Shown piece by piece: positions 40,356-49,630 of a stretch of 64,000 bases of DNA (its first letter is position 1; every line of letters begins with the position of its first letter). The position numbers and the translations under genes are program-made. The stretch comes from Chloroflexi bacterium UBA5189. Lineage in GTDB: Bacteria; Chloroflexota; Limnocylindria; Limnocylindrales; CSP1-4. The DNA lies in the NCBI GenBank assembly GCA_002413045.1, contig DHWF01000026.1, positions 62,001 through 126,000 on the forward strand. The letters run 5' to 3'. The notes below the pieces were generated by a model. It was given only the letters and a program-made list of their open reading frames with translations, was not told the DNA's origin and did no database searches.

Positions 40356-41843
40356 TCAGGGTTGCCGGTTGAACCAGACGCCGCCGGGGCCGTCGTAGCT
40401 GGTGCCCTCGCCCCAGGCGGCAATGGTCCTGCCGGTGGACGTGATCCCGAGCTCGCCGTAGTCGCCGTAGACCTCGGCAAACCCGTTCGCGGTCTTGTAG
40501 GCGGCGCCGCTCGACGCATCCGAGATCTTGACCGGGGTGGTGGTCCAGGTGGCGCCACCGTTCGACGAGGTCCGGTACCAGATGTTCCAGGCGTCGACGT
40601 TCCCGCCGCCGCTGGTCTGGTCGTACCAGGCGCGGATGTCGGAGGCGCTCGTCGACTCCACGGCCGGAGCTACGGCTTCCTCACCCGTAACGGAGAGGGT
40701 GGTTGGTCCGGACCAGGTCGCGCCCCCATCGCCCGAGTTGCGGGTCGTGATCGTCTGGAGGCCACCGGCCGCCGTCGCACCGTCGTACAGGAGGACGAGC
40801 TTGCCGGGCGCGTAGGCCGTGATGGCAGCGTGCCCGAGATAGAAGTCCGGCGGGCAGCCGGCCGCGACACACGCCAGGCCCGGCTGGATCGAGTCGACGA
40901 GCCGGTCGGTGAAGGTCTGGCCCCCTTGTGTCAGGACGTAGACGTGCTCCTCGATCGGCCCGGTGGGCGTCGTGCCCTTGTTGCCACCGCCGCCGTAGAG
41001 GATCGAGGTCTCGGCGAAGTAGACCGTCCCGCTCGAATCGACGTCGCCGTCGAAGGCGAAGATGTAGCGGTTGCTGTCGACGAGCTTGCGCTGGGTCCAG
41101 GTCGCGCCCGAATCGTGCGATTGGGCCAGCCACGGATCGCCGCGGGTCGGGCCGTTGAAGGCGACATACACGTCGACGCCGCTGTCGCTCTCCGCGATGA
41201 TCGGCTTGTCGTTCCAGGAGACGTTGCCGTACGTCGCGACCGGCGCCGTCCAATGCGCACCGTGGTCGGTCGACTTGACGAACATCACGTTGAAGCCGTT
41301 CATGTAGAGCGCGTACACCGCGCCGGTGTTCGGGACGACCTCGATGATCGGGTCGAACTGGCCGGAGCCCTTGCACGCGCACAGCGGCTTTCCGGCGTCC
41401 CAGCTCGCGCCACCGTCGCTGCTCGTATACAGGGCGATGTACGGCGTCGGGCAGTTGCCCGGGCAGGGCTTTGTGCTCGCGTAGCGCGTCGTCAGCAGGT
41501 AGGCGTACGGCGCGTGCGGGTCGGTCGCGACAGCGGGCTCCCAGTCGTCGGCCGTGGCGCTGACCAGCTTTTCGCCGGCCCAACCGGACGTCGGGGCCCC
41601 CGTGATTGGCTGCGCCTTGCCTGCGGTGCCCGCCTGGACGGCCTGCTCGAAGCCTTCTTGATGCGCCTCGGCACCCTCGGCCTGCTCGGCCGCCTCCGGG
41701 TTGACGTCCTCCGCCTTCGGACCCCTGCCGAGGCCGTCGTTCGGCGCGCCGAACAGGATGTTCTGGGCGAGGACGAGGCCGCCGATGAGCGAGACCACGG
41801 CCACGAAGAACAGGCCGGATCGGAGCACATTGAGCCTGACCAC
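40356..41843 (-). CDS. Membrane-anchored/secreted sialidase-fold (BNR/Asp-box) protein
   Basis: 495 residues from GTG 41843, with GGAGGGG 6 nt upstream. The N-terminal helix LFFVAVVSLIGGLVLAQ is a signal or anchor, followed by an Ala/Glu/Gln-rich linker. At least five Asp-boxes (S-x-D-x-G-x-x-W) are visible: SSDGGASWD, STDHGAHWT, SHDSGATWT, SGDGGATWS, SSNGGATWT. This indicates a six-bladed propeller of the exo-sialidase/BNR fold. The catalytic Arg triad of true sialidases cannot be confirmed, so it may be a binding protein or another hydrolase. It ends 16 bp before the dehydrogenase start and may be co-transcribed with it. Confidence 0.85.
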   Translation of the reverse strand: MVRLNVLRSGLFFVAVVSLIGGLVLAQNILFGAPNDGLGRGPKAEDVNPEAAEQAEGAEAHQEGFEQAVQAGTAGKAQPITGAPTSGWAGEKLVSATADDWEPAVATDPHAPYAYLLTTRYASTKPCPGNCPTPYIALYTSSDGGASWDAGKPLCACKGSGQFDPIIEVVPNTGAVYALYMNGFNVMFVKSTDHGAHWTAPVATYGNVSWNDKPIIAESDSGVDVYVAFNGPTRGDPWLAQSHDSGATWTQRKLVDSNRYIFAFDGDVDSSGTVYFAETSILYGGGGNKGTTPTGPIEEHVYVLTQGGQTFTDRLVDSIQPGLACVAAGCPPDFYLGHAAITAYAPGKLVLLYDGATAAGGLQTITTRNSGDGGATWSGPTTLSVTGEEAVAPAVESTSASDIRAWYDQTSGGGNVDAWNIWYRTSSNGGATWTTTPVKISDASSGAAYKTANGFAEVYGDYGELGITSTGRTIAAWGEGTSYDGPGGVWFNRQP

Positions 41844-41968
41844 GGTCGACCCCTCCACGACGCGCGACGGCGAACGGTGCGGTGGAGTGTAGTCAGGAGC
41901 ACCGCCGCGTCCACGATGATCTGGTGCCCGTACGCCAAGTCGGTGCGTCCGGGCACCGTCGGGCAAGC

Positions 41969-43549
41969 TCAGGACCCGGCGACGATCTCGCGCTTGCGTC
42001 CGTCGACGAACGCGTCCAGCTCCTCGGCGACCGCGGGCGCAAGCGGTGGCGGCTCGTACTCGGCGAGGAGCTGCTTCCAGATCCGGTTGGCCCGCTCCGT
42101 CGCCGTTCGGCCGCCGTCTTCCTGCCACGTCTCGAAGTTCCGCCAGTCGGAGAGCATCGGCTGGTAGAAGGCGGTCTCGAATCGCTCCAGCGTGTGAGCG
42201 GTCCCGAAGAAGTGCCCGCCCGGCCCGACCTCCGCGATGGCGTCGAGCCCGAGCTCGGCGTCGTCGACCGCGATCGGCTGCAGGACCTCGGTCATCTGCT
42301 GGAGCATCTCGGCGTCGAGAATCAGCTTCTCGAACGACGCCGTCAGGCCGCCCTCCAGCCAGCCGGCGCCCTGGTAGAGCAGGCTGGCCCCGCCCAGCAC
42401 GGAGCCCCAGATCGACATCTGGCTCTCATACGCCGCCTGTGCGTCGACAACGACCGAGCCCGTCACGTTCGAGGAGCGGTGCGGGAGCCCGTAGCGGCGC
42501 GCGAGCTGGCCGGTGGCGATGGCAGCCTTCACGTATTCCGGCGTCCCGAATGCCGGCGATCCGGTCCGCATGTCCACGTTCGAGGTGAAGCCGCCGTAGA
42601 CCATCGGCGTCCCCGGCCGGACGATCTGCGCGAGGGCGACCATGAACAGCGCCTCGGCGTTCTGCTGGGCCAGCGCGCCGGCGAGCGTCACCGGCGTCAT
42701 CGCGCCGGCGAGGGTGAACGGCGTGGCGACGACCGGCTGGCCCCAGGTCGCCATCTCGATCAGCCCGTCGGACATCGGGCCGTCGAGGCGGAGCGGCGAG
42801 TTCGTGTTCACGATGGTCATGAGGGTGGGCTCGCGGGTGAGCGTGTCGCGATCCACGCCTCGAGTGATGCTCGCGACCTCCAGCGCGTCGTCCACCACGA
42901 CGCGCCCGAACGCGAGGCACTGCCACGACTTGTCGAGCAAAGTCGCGAGCGTGCGGTACATGTCGAGATGCCGCGTCTCGACGGGCAGGTCGGTCGGCTC
43001 GAGCGGGCCACCGCCCTCCTGGTGGATCACGTCGAGGCTGCCGATGACCCGGACGAAGGCATCGAAGTCGGCCGCGTTGCCGGCGCGCCGGCCCCGATCG
43101 AGGTCGGTGACGAATGCCGGACCGCCGACCGCGCCGATAACCAGGTGTCGGTCGCCGAACACGAGGCCGCGCTCCGGGTTCCGCGCGTGCAGCTCGAAGC
43201 GGGACGGGGCAAGCGCGACGAGCTCCTCGACCTGCGCGGGATCCAGGCGAACCTGGCCGGCGGGACCGCGGGCCCCGTCCTCGCGATCGACCCGCGCCCC
43301 GGCAGTCACGAAGCGGTCGAGCGCCCGCGCGCCGAGGACCTGGACGCCGATGTCGCGCAGGATCGTCAGCGAGGCCTGGTGAATCGCCTCGACCTGGTCC
43401 ACGGACAGGATCTCGATCGGACCCAGCCGGTTGACGATGCGCCGCCATGGGAGTCGCGGGATGCCGCCGGATGTCCGGCGCGGATTGCGCCCGCGGGCGT
43501 GAGGCCGCTGTTGGGGCCGCTCCTGGGGCCGCTCCAACCGGTCGGGCAC
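41969..43549 (-). CDS. MttB-family (trimethylamine methyltransferase-like) protein without pyrrolysine
   Basis: 526 residues with a TIM-barrel MttB signature: VDQVEAIHQASLTILRDIGVQV, RHLVIGAVGGPAFVTD, LDVIHQEGG, NTNSPLRLDGPM, TPFTLAGAMTPVTLAGALAQQNAEAL, GAGWLEGGLTAS. The frame has no internal TAG, so it belongs to the non-pyrrolysine group that includes glycine betaine:corrinoid methyltransferases. No corrinoid protein or MtgA-like partner is adjacent. The GTG start lies 1 nt after the ABC-2 permease stop, an unusual operon pairing. The first ~40 residues are Arg/Pro-rich and may not be translated. Confidence 0.88.
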   Translation of the reverse strand: MPDRLERPQERPQQRPHARGRNPRRTSGGIPRLPWRRIVNRLGPIEILSVDQVEAIHQASLTILRDIGVQVLGARALDRFVTAGARVDREDGARGPAGQVRLDPAQVEELVALAPSRFELHARNPERGLVFGDRHLVIGAVGGPAFVTDLDRGRRAGNAADFDAFVRVIGSLDVIHQEGGGPLEPTDLPVETRHLDMYRTLATLLDKSWQCLAFGRVVVDDALEVASITRGVDRDTLTREPTLMTIVNTNSPLRLDGPMSDGLIEMATWGQPVVATPFTLAGAMTPVTLAGALAQQNAEALFMVALAQIVRPGTPMVYGGFTSNVDMRTGSPAFGTPEYVKAAIATGQLARRYGLPHRSSNVTGSVVVDAQAAYESQMSIWGSVLGGASLLYQGAGWLEGGLTASFEKLILDAEMLQQMTEVLQPIAVDDAELGLDAIAEVGPGGHFFGTAHTLERFETAFYQPMLSDWRNFETWQEDGGRTATERANRIWKQLLAEYEPPPLAPAVAEELDAFVDGRKREIVAGS

Positions 43550-43550
43550 G

Positions 43551-44330
43551 TCAGCGGTTGCGCTCGGACCGCACGAACAGGGTCGTGCCGACGAGCATGA
43601 ACCCGACGAACATCGCGCCGATGATCGCGAGGTTCACCGGCGCCCCCTCGAGCGGCACTGGGACCACGTCCGGCAAGCCGCCGTAGTAGACGTCGCGGAC
43701 GAGGTCGATCGCGTACCGCATCGGCGACAGGTGCGACACGATATCCAGGTACCACGGCAGGTGCTGGATCGGGTTGAACACGCCCGCGAGGAAGAACTGC
43801 GGCAGCATCACGAACGGGAAGACCTGGTTGGCCGCCTGCTGGCTCCGCAGGTTCGACAGCACGAGCACCCCGAATGCCCCGCCGAAGATCGCCACGACGA
43901 ACGCGATCGGGATGAAGGCAAGCAGGACGGGTATCGATAGCCGGACGCCGAGGACCCAGCCGAACGCGAGGATCGCGGCGGCCTGGGGCAGCGCAACCAG
44001 CGACTCGCCGAGGATCTTGCCGGCGATGATCGAGTAGCGCGACACCGGCGAGACGAACATCTCCTGGCTGTAGTCCTGCTCGCGATCCGCGATGAGCGAG
44101 ATCACGCCCAGCGCCGACGACTGCCAGATCGTCTGGCCGAGCACGCCGGTGAACACGAAGGTGAGGAGGTTGAGCCCGCCCGCAGATCCGAACCCGGCCT
44201 GCAGGCTCGTGCCCAGGATCCCGATGAAGATCAGCGGGAACGCGAGCTCCGAGATGATCCGTGCCCGGTCCCGCAGCAACTTGATGAAGTCCCGGTGGGC
44301 GATCGCGAAGACCGCCGAGAGCTCATGCAT
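43551..44330 (-). CDS. ABC-2 type transporter permease
   Basis: 259 residues with six membrane helices (SELAFPLIFIGILG; LLTFVFTGVLGQTIW; LVALPQAAAILAFGW; VLLAFIPIAFVVAIFGGAFGVLVL; FPFVMLPQFFLAGVFNPI; LAIIGAMFVGFMLVGTTLF). The conserved PxxxLP-like loop LPWYLDIVSHLSPMRYAID typifies ABC-2 exporters. ATG 44330 overlaps the ATPase stop by 8 bp. With the ATPase it forms a two-component exporter of the drug/lipid/polysaccharide type; cargo unknown. Confidence 0.9.
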   Translation of the reverse strand: MHELSAVFAIAHRDFIKLLRDRARIISELAFPLIFIGILGTSLQAGFGSAGGLNLLTFVFTGVLGQTIWQSSALGVISLIADREQDYSQEMFVSPVSRYSIIAGKILGESLVALPQAAAILAFGWVLGVRLSIPVLLAFIPIAFVVAIFGGAFGVLVLSNLRSQQAANQVFPFVMLPQFFLAGVFNPIQHLPWYLDIVSHLSPMRYAIDLVRDVYYGGLPDVVPVPLEGAPVNLAIIGAMFVGFMLVGTTLFVRSERNR

Positions 44331-45279
44331 CGGGGGCGTCCGGGTCCGGCTTGTCGACGATCTCGAGATAGGCGTCCTCGAGGGTGGGGGCATGGGTGCG
44401 AACGACGCTCAGCGGCGTCTGGATCGCGCGCAGGACCTCGTGCGTGCGGCGGGCCTCGAGCGGCAGCTTGAACGGCCCCGTGCCGGTGTATGCAAGGCGC
44501 ATCCGCGTCAGCTCGGCGTCCAGTGCGGCGCGGCTGTCCGCGTCGATCACGATGTACTCGTCGACGAGCGCCGCCTTCAGCTCCGCGGGCGTGCCCGAAG
44601 CGACGACGTGACCGCCGTCGATGAAGCAGACCTTGTCCGCCTGCTCGGCCTCCTCGATGTAGTGGGTGGTGAGGAAGATCGTCGTCGACTGCTCACGGCG
44701 GACCGTGTCGAGGTAGCTCCAGAGCGTCCGCCGGCTCGGCGGGTCGAGCCCGGCCGTTGGCTCGTCGAGGAAGAGCACCTTCGGGTCGTGCATCAGGCTG
44801 CGCACGATCTCGAGCTTGCGGCGCATCCCGCCCGAGTACGTCCGGACGGGGTCGAAGACCTCCTTGCCGATCCCGAGCAGCTCCGCGAGCTCGCCGACGC
44901 GCCGACGATAGCCGGCCTCCATGAGCCGGAACGTCGGCGCATACGGGTGGATCCCGTACATGATCGCGTGGAGACGGACGTTCTCCTCGCCGGTGAGATT
45001 CTGGTCCAGGCTCGGGCGCTGGAAGATGATTCCGACCAGCCGGCGCACGGCGCTGGCCTCCGTCACGAGGTCATGGCCGGCGATCGTCGCGCGCCCGGCG
45101 GTTGGCAGGAGCGTCGTCGTCAGGATCGAGATCGTCGTCGTCTTGCCGGCCCCGTTCGGGCCGAGCAGCGAGAAGAACTCGCCCGCCCCGACATCGAACG
45201 AGATGCCGTCAACCGCGTTGCGCGCCGCCTTGCGATAGCGCTTGACGAGGTCGACGACCTGGATCATCGGCGGTGCCAT
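44323..45279 (-). CDS. ABC-2 exporter ATPase
   Basis: 318 residues from ATG 45279. Walker A GPNGAGKTTT, Q-loop IIFQRPSLD, signature YSGGMRRKLE, Walker B VLFLDEPTAGLD, switch His in TTHYIEEAEQ. The C-terminal ~75 residues form the regulatory extension seen in DrrA-like drug-export ATPases (IDADSRAALDAEL ... APTLEDAYLEIV). Partner of the permease at 43551-44330 (8-bp overlap). Confidence 0.93.
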   Translation of the reverse strand: MAPPMIQVVDLVKRYRKAARNAVDGISFDVGAGEFFSLLGPNGAGKTTTISILTTTLLPTAGRATIAGHDLVTEASAVRRLVGIIFQRPSLDQNLTGEENVRLHAIMYGIHPYAPTFRLMEAGYRRRVGELAELLGIGKEVFDPVRTYSGGMRRKLEIVRSLMHDPKVLFLDEPTAGLDPPSRRTLWSYLDTVRREQSTTIFLTTHYIEEAEQADKVCFIDGGHVVASGTPAELKAALVDEYIVIDADSRAALDAELTRMRLAYTGTGPFKLPLEARRTHEVLRAIQTPLSVVRTHAPTLEDAYLEIVDKPDPDAPDA

Positions 45280-45382
45280 ACGGCGCCGAGCGTACCGGAC
45301 CGACCCGTTTGCATCGTGGCCGGTACCAAACGATCCGTTGTCGTCGTTCGGCAGTAACACGTGGCCTGCTGTAGTGACGCCC

Positions 45383-45547
45383 ATGAGAATCACATGGGGC
45401 CTCGCCGAGATCCTCTTCCTGATCGCGGTGATCTGTTTTGCGCTCGCGGCCATCGGGCTGGACGTTCACGTCAGCTTGGTCGCGCTTGGCCTCGCGTTCG
45501 GCTTCGCGGGCTTCCTCGTCGGCAATCGGGGCGTCCACGTCCCCTGA
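45383..45547 (+). CDS. Small two-helix membrane protein
   Basis: 54 residues from ATG 45383: WGLAEILFLIAVICFALAAI, a short VHV turn, then LVALGLAFGFAGFLVG, i.e. two transmembrane helices. No recognised family. It diverges from the ABC exporter operon and ends 9 bp before the convergent sugar permease gene. Confidence 0.55.
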   Translation: MRITWGLAEILFLIAVICFALAAIGLDVHVSLVALGLAFGFAGFLVGNRGVHVP

Positions 45548-45556
45548 CCCGGGATC

Positions 45557-46921
45557 TCAGGCTCGGGCGCTTCTCCCGGCCCCGGCGCCCTTGCGCGACA
45601 GGGAGTCGATGCTCACGGCCGCCAGCAGCACAAGCCCGGTGATGATGAGCTGGTACTGGATGGGCAGGCCGAGCAGGTAGAGGCCGTTGTAGATCGCGCC
45701 GATCACGAGGCCACCGAGCAGGCCGTGGATGGCCCGACCCCGCCCACCGAACAGGCTGGTGCCGCCGATGACGGTGGCGGCCACCGCGTACAGGACCAGG
45801 GAGCCGCCGGCGATATTCGTCGTGATGCCACCGATCTGGGACAGGTAGATCACGCCGGCTAGGCCGGCCGTCGCCGAGCACAGGATGAACGCGACGGTCC
45901 TGACGCGGGGCACGTTGATCCCGGCGCGACGGGCCGCCTCGGAGTTGCCGCCGACGGCGTACATGTGGCGGCCGAACGCGGTGCGCTCGAGGAAGACGGT
46001 CCCGATCGCAAGGACGACGAGCACGACCGGCACCACCCACGGCATGCCGATGATCGGGATGTTCCGGCCACGATTCAGGCTCGTGATCGCGACGACCGCC
46101 GCTCCCGCGACGGCGATCGCGACGATCTTGGCCAACGTCAGGCCGACCGGGGGCGCGACGAGGCCGCTCCTGCGGCGGTTCGCATCGCGGAGCCACAGGG
46201 AGCCGCCGAGGAGCACGACGATGAGCCCCAGCCCGATCCAGGCGACGACGGGATCGATGTAGGCGTTGACGATTCCAAAGAGCGCCTGCTGGTTCGGCAG
46301 GATCGAGCTCGTGATCGAGACCCCGCCGGCGGGCCCGATCATGACGATCATCACGCCGAACCAGATCAGGTATCCCGCGAGGGTCACGATGAAGGCCGGG
46401 ATCCCGAGGCGGGTGATGATCAGGCCGTGGATGAGGCCGATCAGCCCACAGACGACCAGCGCGGCGGCAATGGCGATCCACCACGGGAGGTTGGGGCTCG
46501 GCTGCACGAGCTGCGCGGCGACGATCGCGCCGATGCCCGCGACATAGCCGATCGAGAGGTCGATCTCTCCGAGCAGGAGGACGAAGCCCTCGCCCATCGC
46601 GAGGACGATGAAGACGGCGCTCTGGTCGAACAGGTTGACGAGGTTGGATGGCGACAGGAAGACGTGGTTCGGGCTCACGAGCGTGAACACGACCGTCACG
46701 AGCACGAGCGCGACCGCGACCGGGAGCACGCCCGCGTCGCCGCCACGTGCCCGCGCCAGCCAGGCGCGCAGGTACTGGCCCAATGACTGGGCGACGATCT
46801 CCGGCGGGACGACGTCGACGGCGGCGGCGGTCAGGTCGGGCGCCGCCTCGGCATCCGGGCCTGCGTCGACGGCCATCGGCGGCTGGGGCTCGGCCGGGTC
46901 CGGGGTGCCGTCAGGTGGCAT
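45557..46921 (-). CDS. Sugar ABC transporter permease (XylH-like)
   Basis: 454 residues, about ten membrane helices after a disordered Pro/Ala-rich N-terminus of ~60 residues. Family motifs: LLLGEIDLSIGYVAG, LIHGLIITRLGIPAFIVTLAG and FGRHMYAVGGNSEAARRAGI, the last typical of ribose/xylose-type (BPD_transp_2) permeases. Slightly longer than XylH because of the N-terminal extension and an inserted charged loop (LRDANRRRSG). It lies 5 bp after the ATPase gene; together with 47842-49098 it makes a complete importer. Confidence 0.92.
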   Translation of the reverse strand: MPPDGTPDPAEPQPPMAVDAGPDAEAAPDLTAAAVDVVPPEIVAQSLGQYLRAWLARARGGDAGVLPVAVALVLVTVVFTLVSPNHVFLSPSNLVNLFDQSAVFIVLAMGEGFVLLLGEIDLSIGYVAGIGAIVAAQLVQPSPNLPWWIAIAAALVVCGLIGLIHGLIITRLGIPAFIVTLAGYLIWFGVMIVMIGPAGGVSITSSILPNQQALFGIVNAYIDPVVAWIGLGLIVVLLGGSLWLRDANRRRSGLVAPPVGLTLAKIVAIAVAGAAVVAITSLNRGRNIPIIGMPWVVPVVLVVLAIGTVFLERTAFGRHMYAVGGNSEAARRAGINVPRVRTVAFILCSATAGLAGVIYLSQIGGITTNIAGGSLVLYAVAATVIGGTSLFGGRGRAIHGLLGGLVIGAIYNGLYLLGLPIQYQLIITGLVLLAAVSIDSLSRKGAGAGRSARA

Positions 46922-46926
46922 GGCGG

Positions 46927-47709
46927 TCAGGCCTTCGCCGGCGCGGTGGCGACGCCGCGCGAGGAGCCGCCGGTCGTCATGAAGTCGACCACGCTCGCCG
47001 TGTCGTAGGAGGAGAGCGGACCCTGCGTGACCATCCGGCCGAGTCGCAGGACGGCAATCCGATCGGCGACCTCGAACACGTCATTGAGGTTGTGCGAGAT
47101 GACCATGACCGCGAGGCCGTGGTCCTTCAGGCGCTTGATCAGGTCGAGGACCATGCGGGTCTGGGCCACGCCGAGTGCCGCCGTTGGCTCGTCGAGCATG
47201 ACCAGCTTCGAGTTCCACATGACGGCCTTGGCGACCGCCACCGCCTGGCGCTGGCCGCCGGACAACGTGGCCACGGGCTGCCGGATCGAGCGAACCGTAG
47301 TCACGCGCAGGCTCGCGAGGGTTTCTGCCGCGGCCCGCTCCATGCTGTCCTCCTGGAGCAGCAGCCGGCTGACGCGCTCGCGACCCAGGAACATGTTCTG
47401 GACGATGTCGAGGTTGTCTGCGAGCGCCAGGTCCTGGTAGACGGTCTCGATGCCGAGCGCGGCGGCGTCCTTCGGGTTCCGGATGTGGACCGGCTTGCCC
47501 TCCCACAGGATCTCGCCCTCGTCCGCCTCGTGGATGCCGGCAATCGTCTTCGTCAGCACCGACTTGCCGGCGCCGTTGTCGCCGCAGAGCGCCGTGACCT
47601 CACCCGAGGGCAGGTCGAGGTCGACGCCGTACAGCGCCTGCACCGCGCCGAAATGCTTGCTGATCCCGCGGAGCGAGAGGAGCGGTACGGCGGTCGACGT
47701 CATGCCCAT
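46927..47709 (-). CDS. Sugar ABC transporter ATPase (single-domain XylG-like)
   Basis: 260 residues: Walker A GDNGAGKSVLTK, Q-loop VYQDLAL, signature LSGGQRQAVAVAK, Walker B VMLDEPTAAL, switch His in ISHNLNDV. Sugar importers of this class usually have a tandem-domain ATPase of ~500 residues; here a single domain is encoded, so it should work as a homodimer. It is separated from the binding-protein gene by a strong hairpin terminator. Confidence 0.92.
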   Translation of the reverse strand: MGMTSTAVPLLSLRGISKHFGAVQALYGVDLDLPSGEVTALCGDNGAGKSVLTKTIAGIHEADEGEILWEGKPVHIRNPKDAAALGIETVYQDLALADNLDIVQNMFLGRERVSRLLLQEDSMERAAAETLASLRVTTVRSIRQPVATLSGGQRQAVAVAKAVMWNSKLVMLDEPTAALGVAQTRMVLDLIKRLKDHGLAVMVISHNLNDVFEVADRIAVLRLGRMVTQGPLSSYDTASVVDFMTTGGSSRGVATAPAKA

Positions 47710-47763
47710 CGCATCGAGCAGATCATGACGCGGCGCAACGATCCGCGCGCGGCGAAAAAGGAA

Positions 47764-47796
47764 CGTGCCGCCCCCGCCGATGGCGGGGGCGGCACG
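47764..47796 (-). terminator. Strong rho-independent (attenuating) terminator
   Basis: Perfect 15-bp stem, CGTGCCGCCCCCGCC (47764-47778) with GGCGGGGGCGGCACG (47782-47796), 3-nt loop, followed on the reverse strand by TTCCTTTTT. It lies between the binding-protein gene and the ATPase/permease genes of the same unit. This arrangement normally yields more binding protein than membrane components. Confidence 0.85.
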
Positions 47797-47841
47797 CGCT
47801 TGCGGTTCATGTCTGGCTCGCGGGACGCGAGCCGGAGGGAC

Positions 47842-49098
47842 TTACGAGATCCCGGCCGCCGTGCAGACATCGGCGCCAACCGCGGCGCAGAGGTCCGTGA
47901 CCGAGATGAACTTGTCCTTGATGACCGTGGTCTCCATGTTCGCCGCGTTCACCCAGTACGGGGTGAGCAGGACGGCAGGCTCGGTCGTCGTCGGGGCCGC
48001 GGGATCGGCGGTCGTGCCGTTCACGAGACCGCTCGGCGGCGTCTGGCCGGCGCGGAGGTAGGTCGCAAGGGCGACGGCCGCCTGGGCCTCGAGGTAGACC
48101 GGCTTGTAGACCGATCCGCACTGCCAGCCCTGGAGGACGTATTCCATGCCCTGGATGGTGGCGTCCTGACCGACGGTCGGGACCTTCTTGGCCGCGACGC
48201 CCGCTGCCTTGAGCTTGGTGATCACGGCGCCGGCGAGGCCGTCATTGGCCTCGATCGTGGCATTGATCTCCGGGTGGGCCGTGAGGGCCTGCTGGAAGAT
48301 CGTGCCGCCCTGATCGTTGTTCCAGCCCGGGGCGAGCTGCTCGCCGACGAGCGTGGCGCCCGCCGCGTTGGTGGCGCCCGCCGCAACCTGGGCGATCTTC
48401 TGGCCCCAGACCGCGTCGTTGTAGCCCTTGGCGAAGTCGATCGCGTTCGGGTCGGTGTCCTGGCCGCCGTCAACGGTGAAGACCTTCGGGCTCGCGACGG
48501 CCCAGTCGGTCACGCACTGCGTGAACCCCTTGCCGATGAGCTCGCCGACCTGCACGTTGTCGAAGCTGACGTAGTAGGTGCTGGTGCCCTGGAAGGTGGC
48601 ACGGTCGTAGCTGATCATCGGGATATTGGCCGCGGCGGCCGCCGCCTGGATCGCCTTGCCGGTCGGGCCGTCGAGCGGGTCGACGAGGAGGACCTTGGCC
48701 CCAGCGGTGATGTCAGCCTGGGCGATCGCCAGCTCGGTGGTCGTCGTCCCGGATGCGTTGTCGATCTTGAAATCGGTGGACGCGTACCCGGCGGCCGTGA
48801 AGGCCTGGGTCAGGTATGGCTTGTCGTAGCTCGTGTAGCGAGCCGACGTGGTGGTATCCGGAAGGATGACGCCCACGAGGCCGCTGCCGCCCACGCTCTT
48901 GAGCTGCGCCATTGCGGTGAACGCCGCGTCGAACGAGTCGACGGTGAGGCCGGCGCCCGTTGCGCCACTCCCGCCCGGAGCCGTTGTTCCGCCCGGAGCC
49001 GTCGTGGCCCCCGGGCCGGTTGTTGCTGCCGGGCTGCATGCCGCAGCCGCGAGCACGACCGCCGCGAGCGCGGCGGAGCCCTTCACGCGAAGGTGCAT
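47842..49098 (-). CDS. Sugar-binding lipoprotein of the xylose-type ABC importer (XylF-like)
   Basis: 418 residues from ATG 49098 with TTGGAGG 6 nt upstream. Lipoprotein signal MHLRVKGSAALAAVVLAAAACS (lipobox AAAC), then a Pro/Gly/Thr linker. The type-I periplasmic binding fold shows VGVILPDTTTSARYTSYDKPYL, AKVLLVDPLDGPTGKAIQ, ISYDRATFQ, YYVSFDNVQVGELIG, ATIEANDGLAGAVI and VGQDATIQGMEYVLQGWQ, closest to XylF-type proteins. Captures the sugar outside the membrane for the importer encoded downstream. The exact sugar is not determinable. Confidence 0.9.
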   Translation of the reverse strand: MHLRVKGSAALAAVVLAAAACSPAATTGPGATTAPGGTTAPGGSGATGAGLTVDSFDAAFTAMAQLKSVGGSGLVGVILPDTTTSARYTSYDKPYLTQAFTAAGYASTDFKIDNASGTTTTELAIAQADITAGAKVLLVDPLDGPTGKAIQAAAAAANIPMISYDRATFQGTSTYYVSFDNVQVGELIGKGFTQCVTDWAVASPKVFTVDGGQDTDPNAIDFAKGYNDAVWGQKIAQVAAGATNAAGATLVGEQLAPGWNNDQGGTIFQQALTAHPEINATIEANDGLAGAVITKLKAAGVAAKKVPTVGQDATIQGMEYVLQGWQCGSVYKPVYLEAQAAVALATYLRAGQTPPSGLVNGTTADPAAPTTTEPAVLLTPYWVNAANMETTVIKDKFISVTDLCAAVGADVCTAAGIS

Positions 49099-49282
49099 TG
49101 TTACCTCCAACATTTGGATCGAGGGCGCTACAGGCGCCTGCCCGTCCGTCCGCGCCAGGAGGCTGCGCCTGCATGTCGGTCGCTGAGCCATGGCCCGGAT
49201 CTGCGACGGAATGTACAGCCTGTGGGAAAAACGCGGGTCGGATGGATATCTGTGCTGGCCGCGGCGTGCGATCATCGACGCC

Positions 49283-49582
49283 ATGAAGGGCGATCGGGTC
49301 GAGGCGGTGGTGGATACGGGCCAGGGCACCCAGACGTTCGAAATCGTTGCGTCGCGCGCCGGGCGGCGGATCGAGGTCACGACGGCGCGGGGCGTCGTCG
49401 AGGTGACCGAGGTCACGCGCGGCGGGACACCCGTCAGGACCGGCCGGTTCATGGCGAGCCGCCTGATCGCGCTCGTCGAGCATCCCGTCCGCGAGCGTGA
49501 CGATTCGCGCGTCGAGGTGACGACCCGCCGGCGGATCGCCAGCGGCAGCCGGCGCTCGGAGGCGACCGAGCCAGATCGGTAG
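49283..49582 (+). CDS. Hypothetical small basic protein
   Basis: 99 residues from ATG 49283; family not recognised. Beta-rich and charged: VEAVVDTGQGTQTFEIVASR, RIEVTTARGVVEVTEVTR, then a basic tail with RRRIASGSRRSE. An upstream ATG (49190) would extend it, without a ribosome-binding site. It diverges from the sugar importer and precedes the nuclease-helicase gene by 48 bp. Confidence 0.5.
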   Translation: MKGDRVEAVVDTGQGTQTFEIVASRAGRRIEVTTARGVVEVTEVTRGGTPVRTGRFMASRLIALVEHPVRERDDSRVEVTTRRRIASGSRRSEATEPDR

Positions 49583-49630
49583 CCGCGCCGTGACAGGCAA
49601 CCCGGCACGACCGCGGCCTACGATTCCCCC

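Noticed and set aside
41969..43549. Pyrrolysine-containing MttB
   Set aside because: The reading frame has no internal TAG and no pyl genes are nearby.
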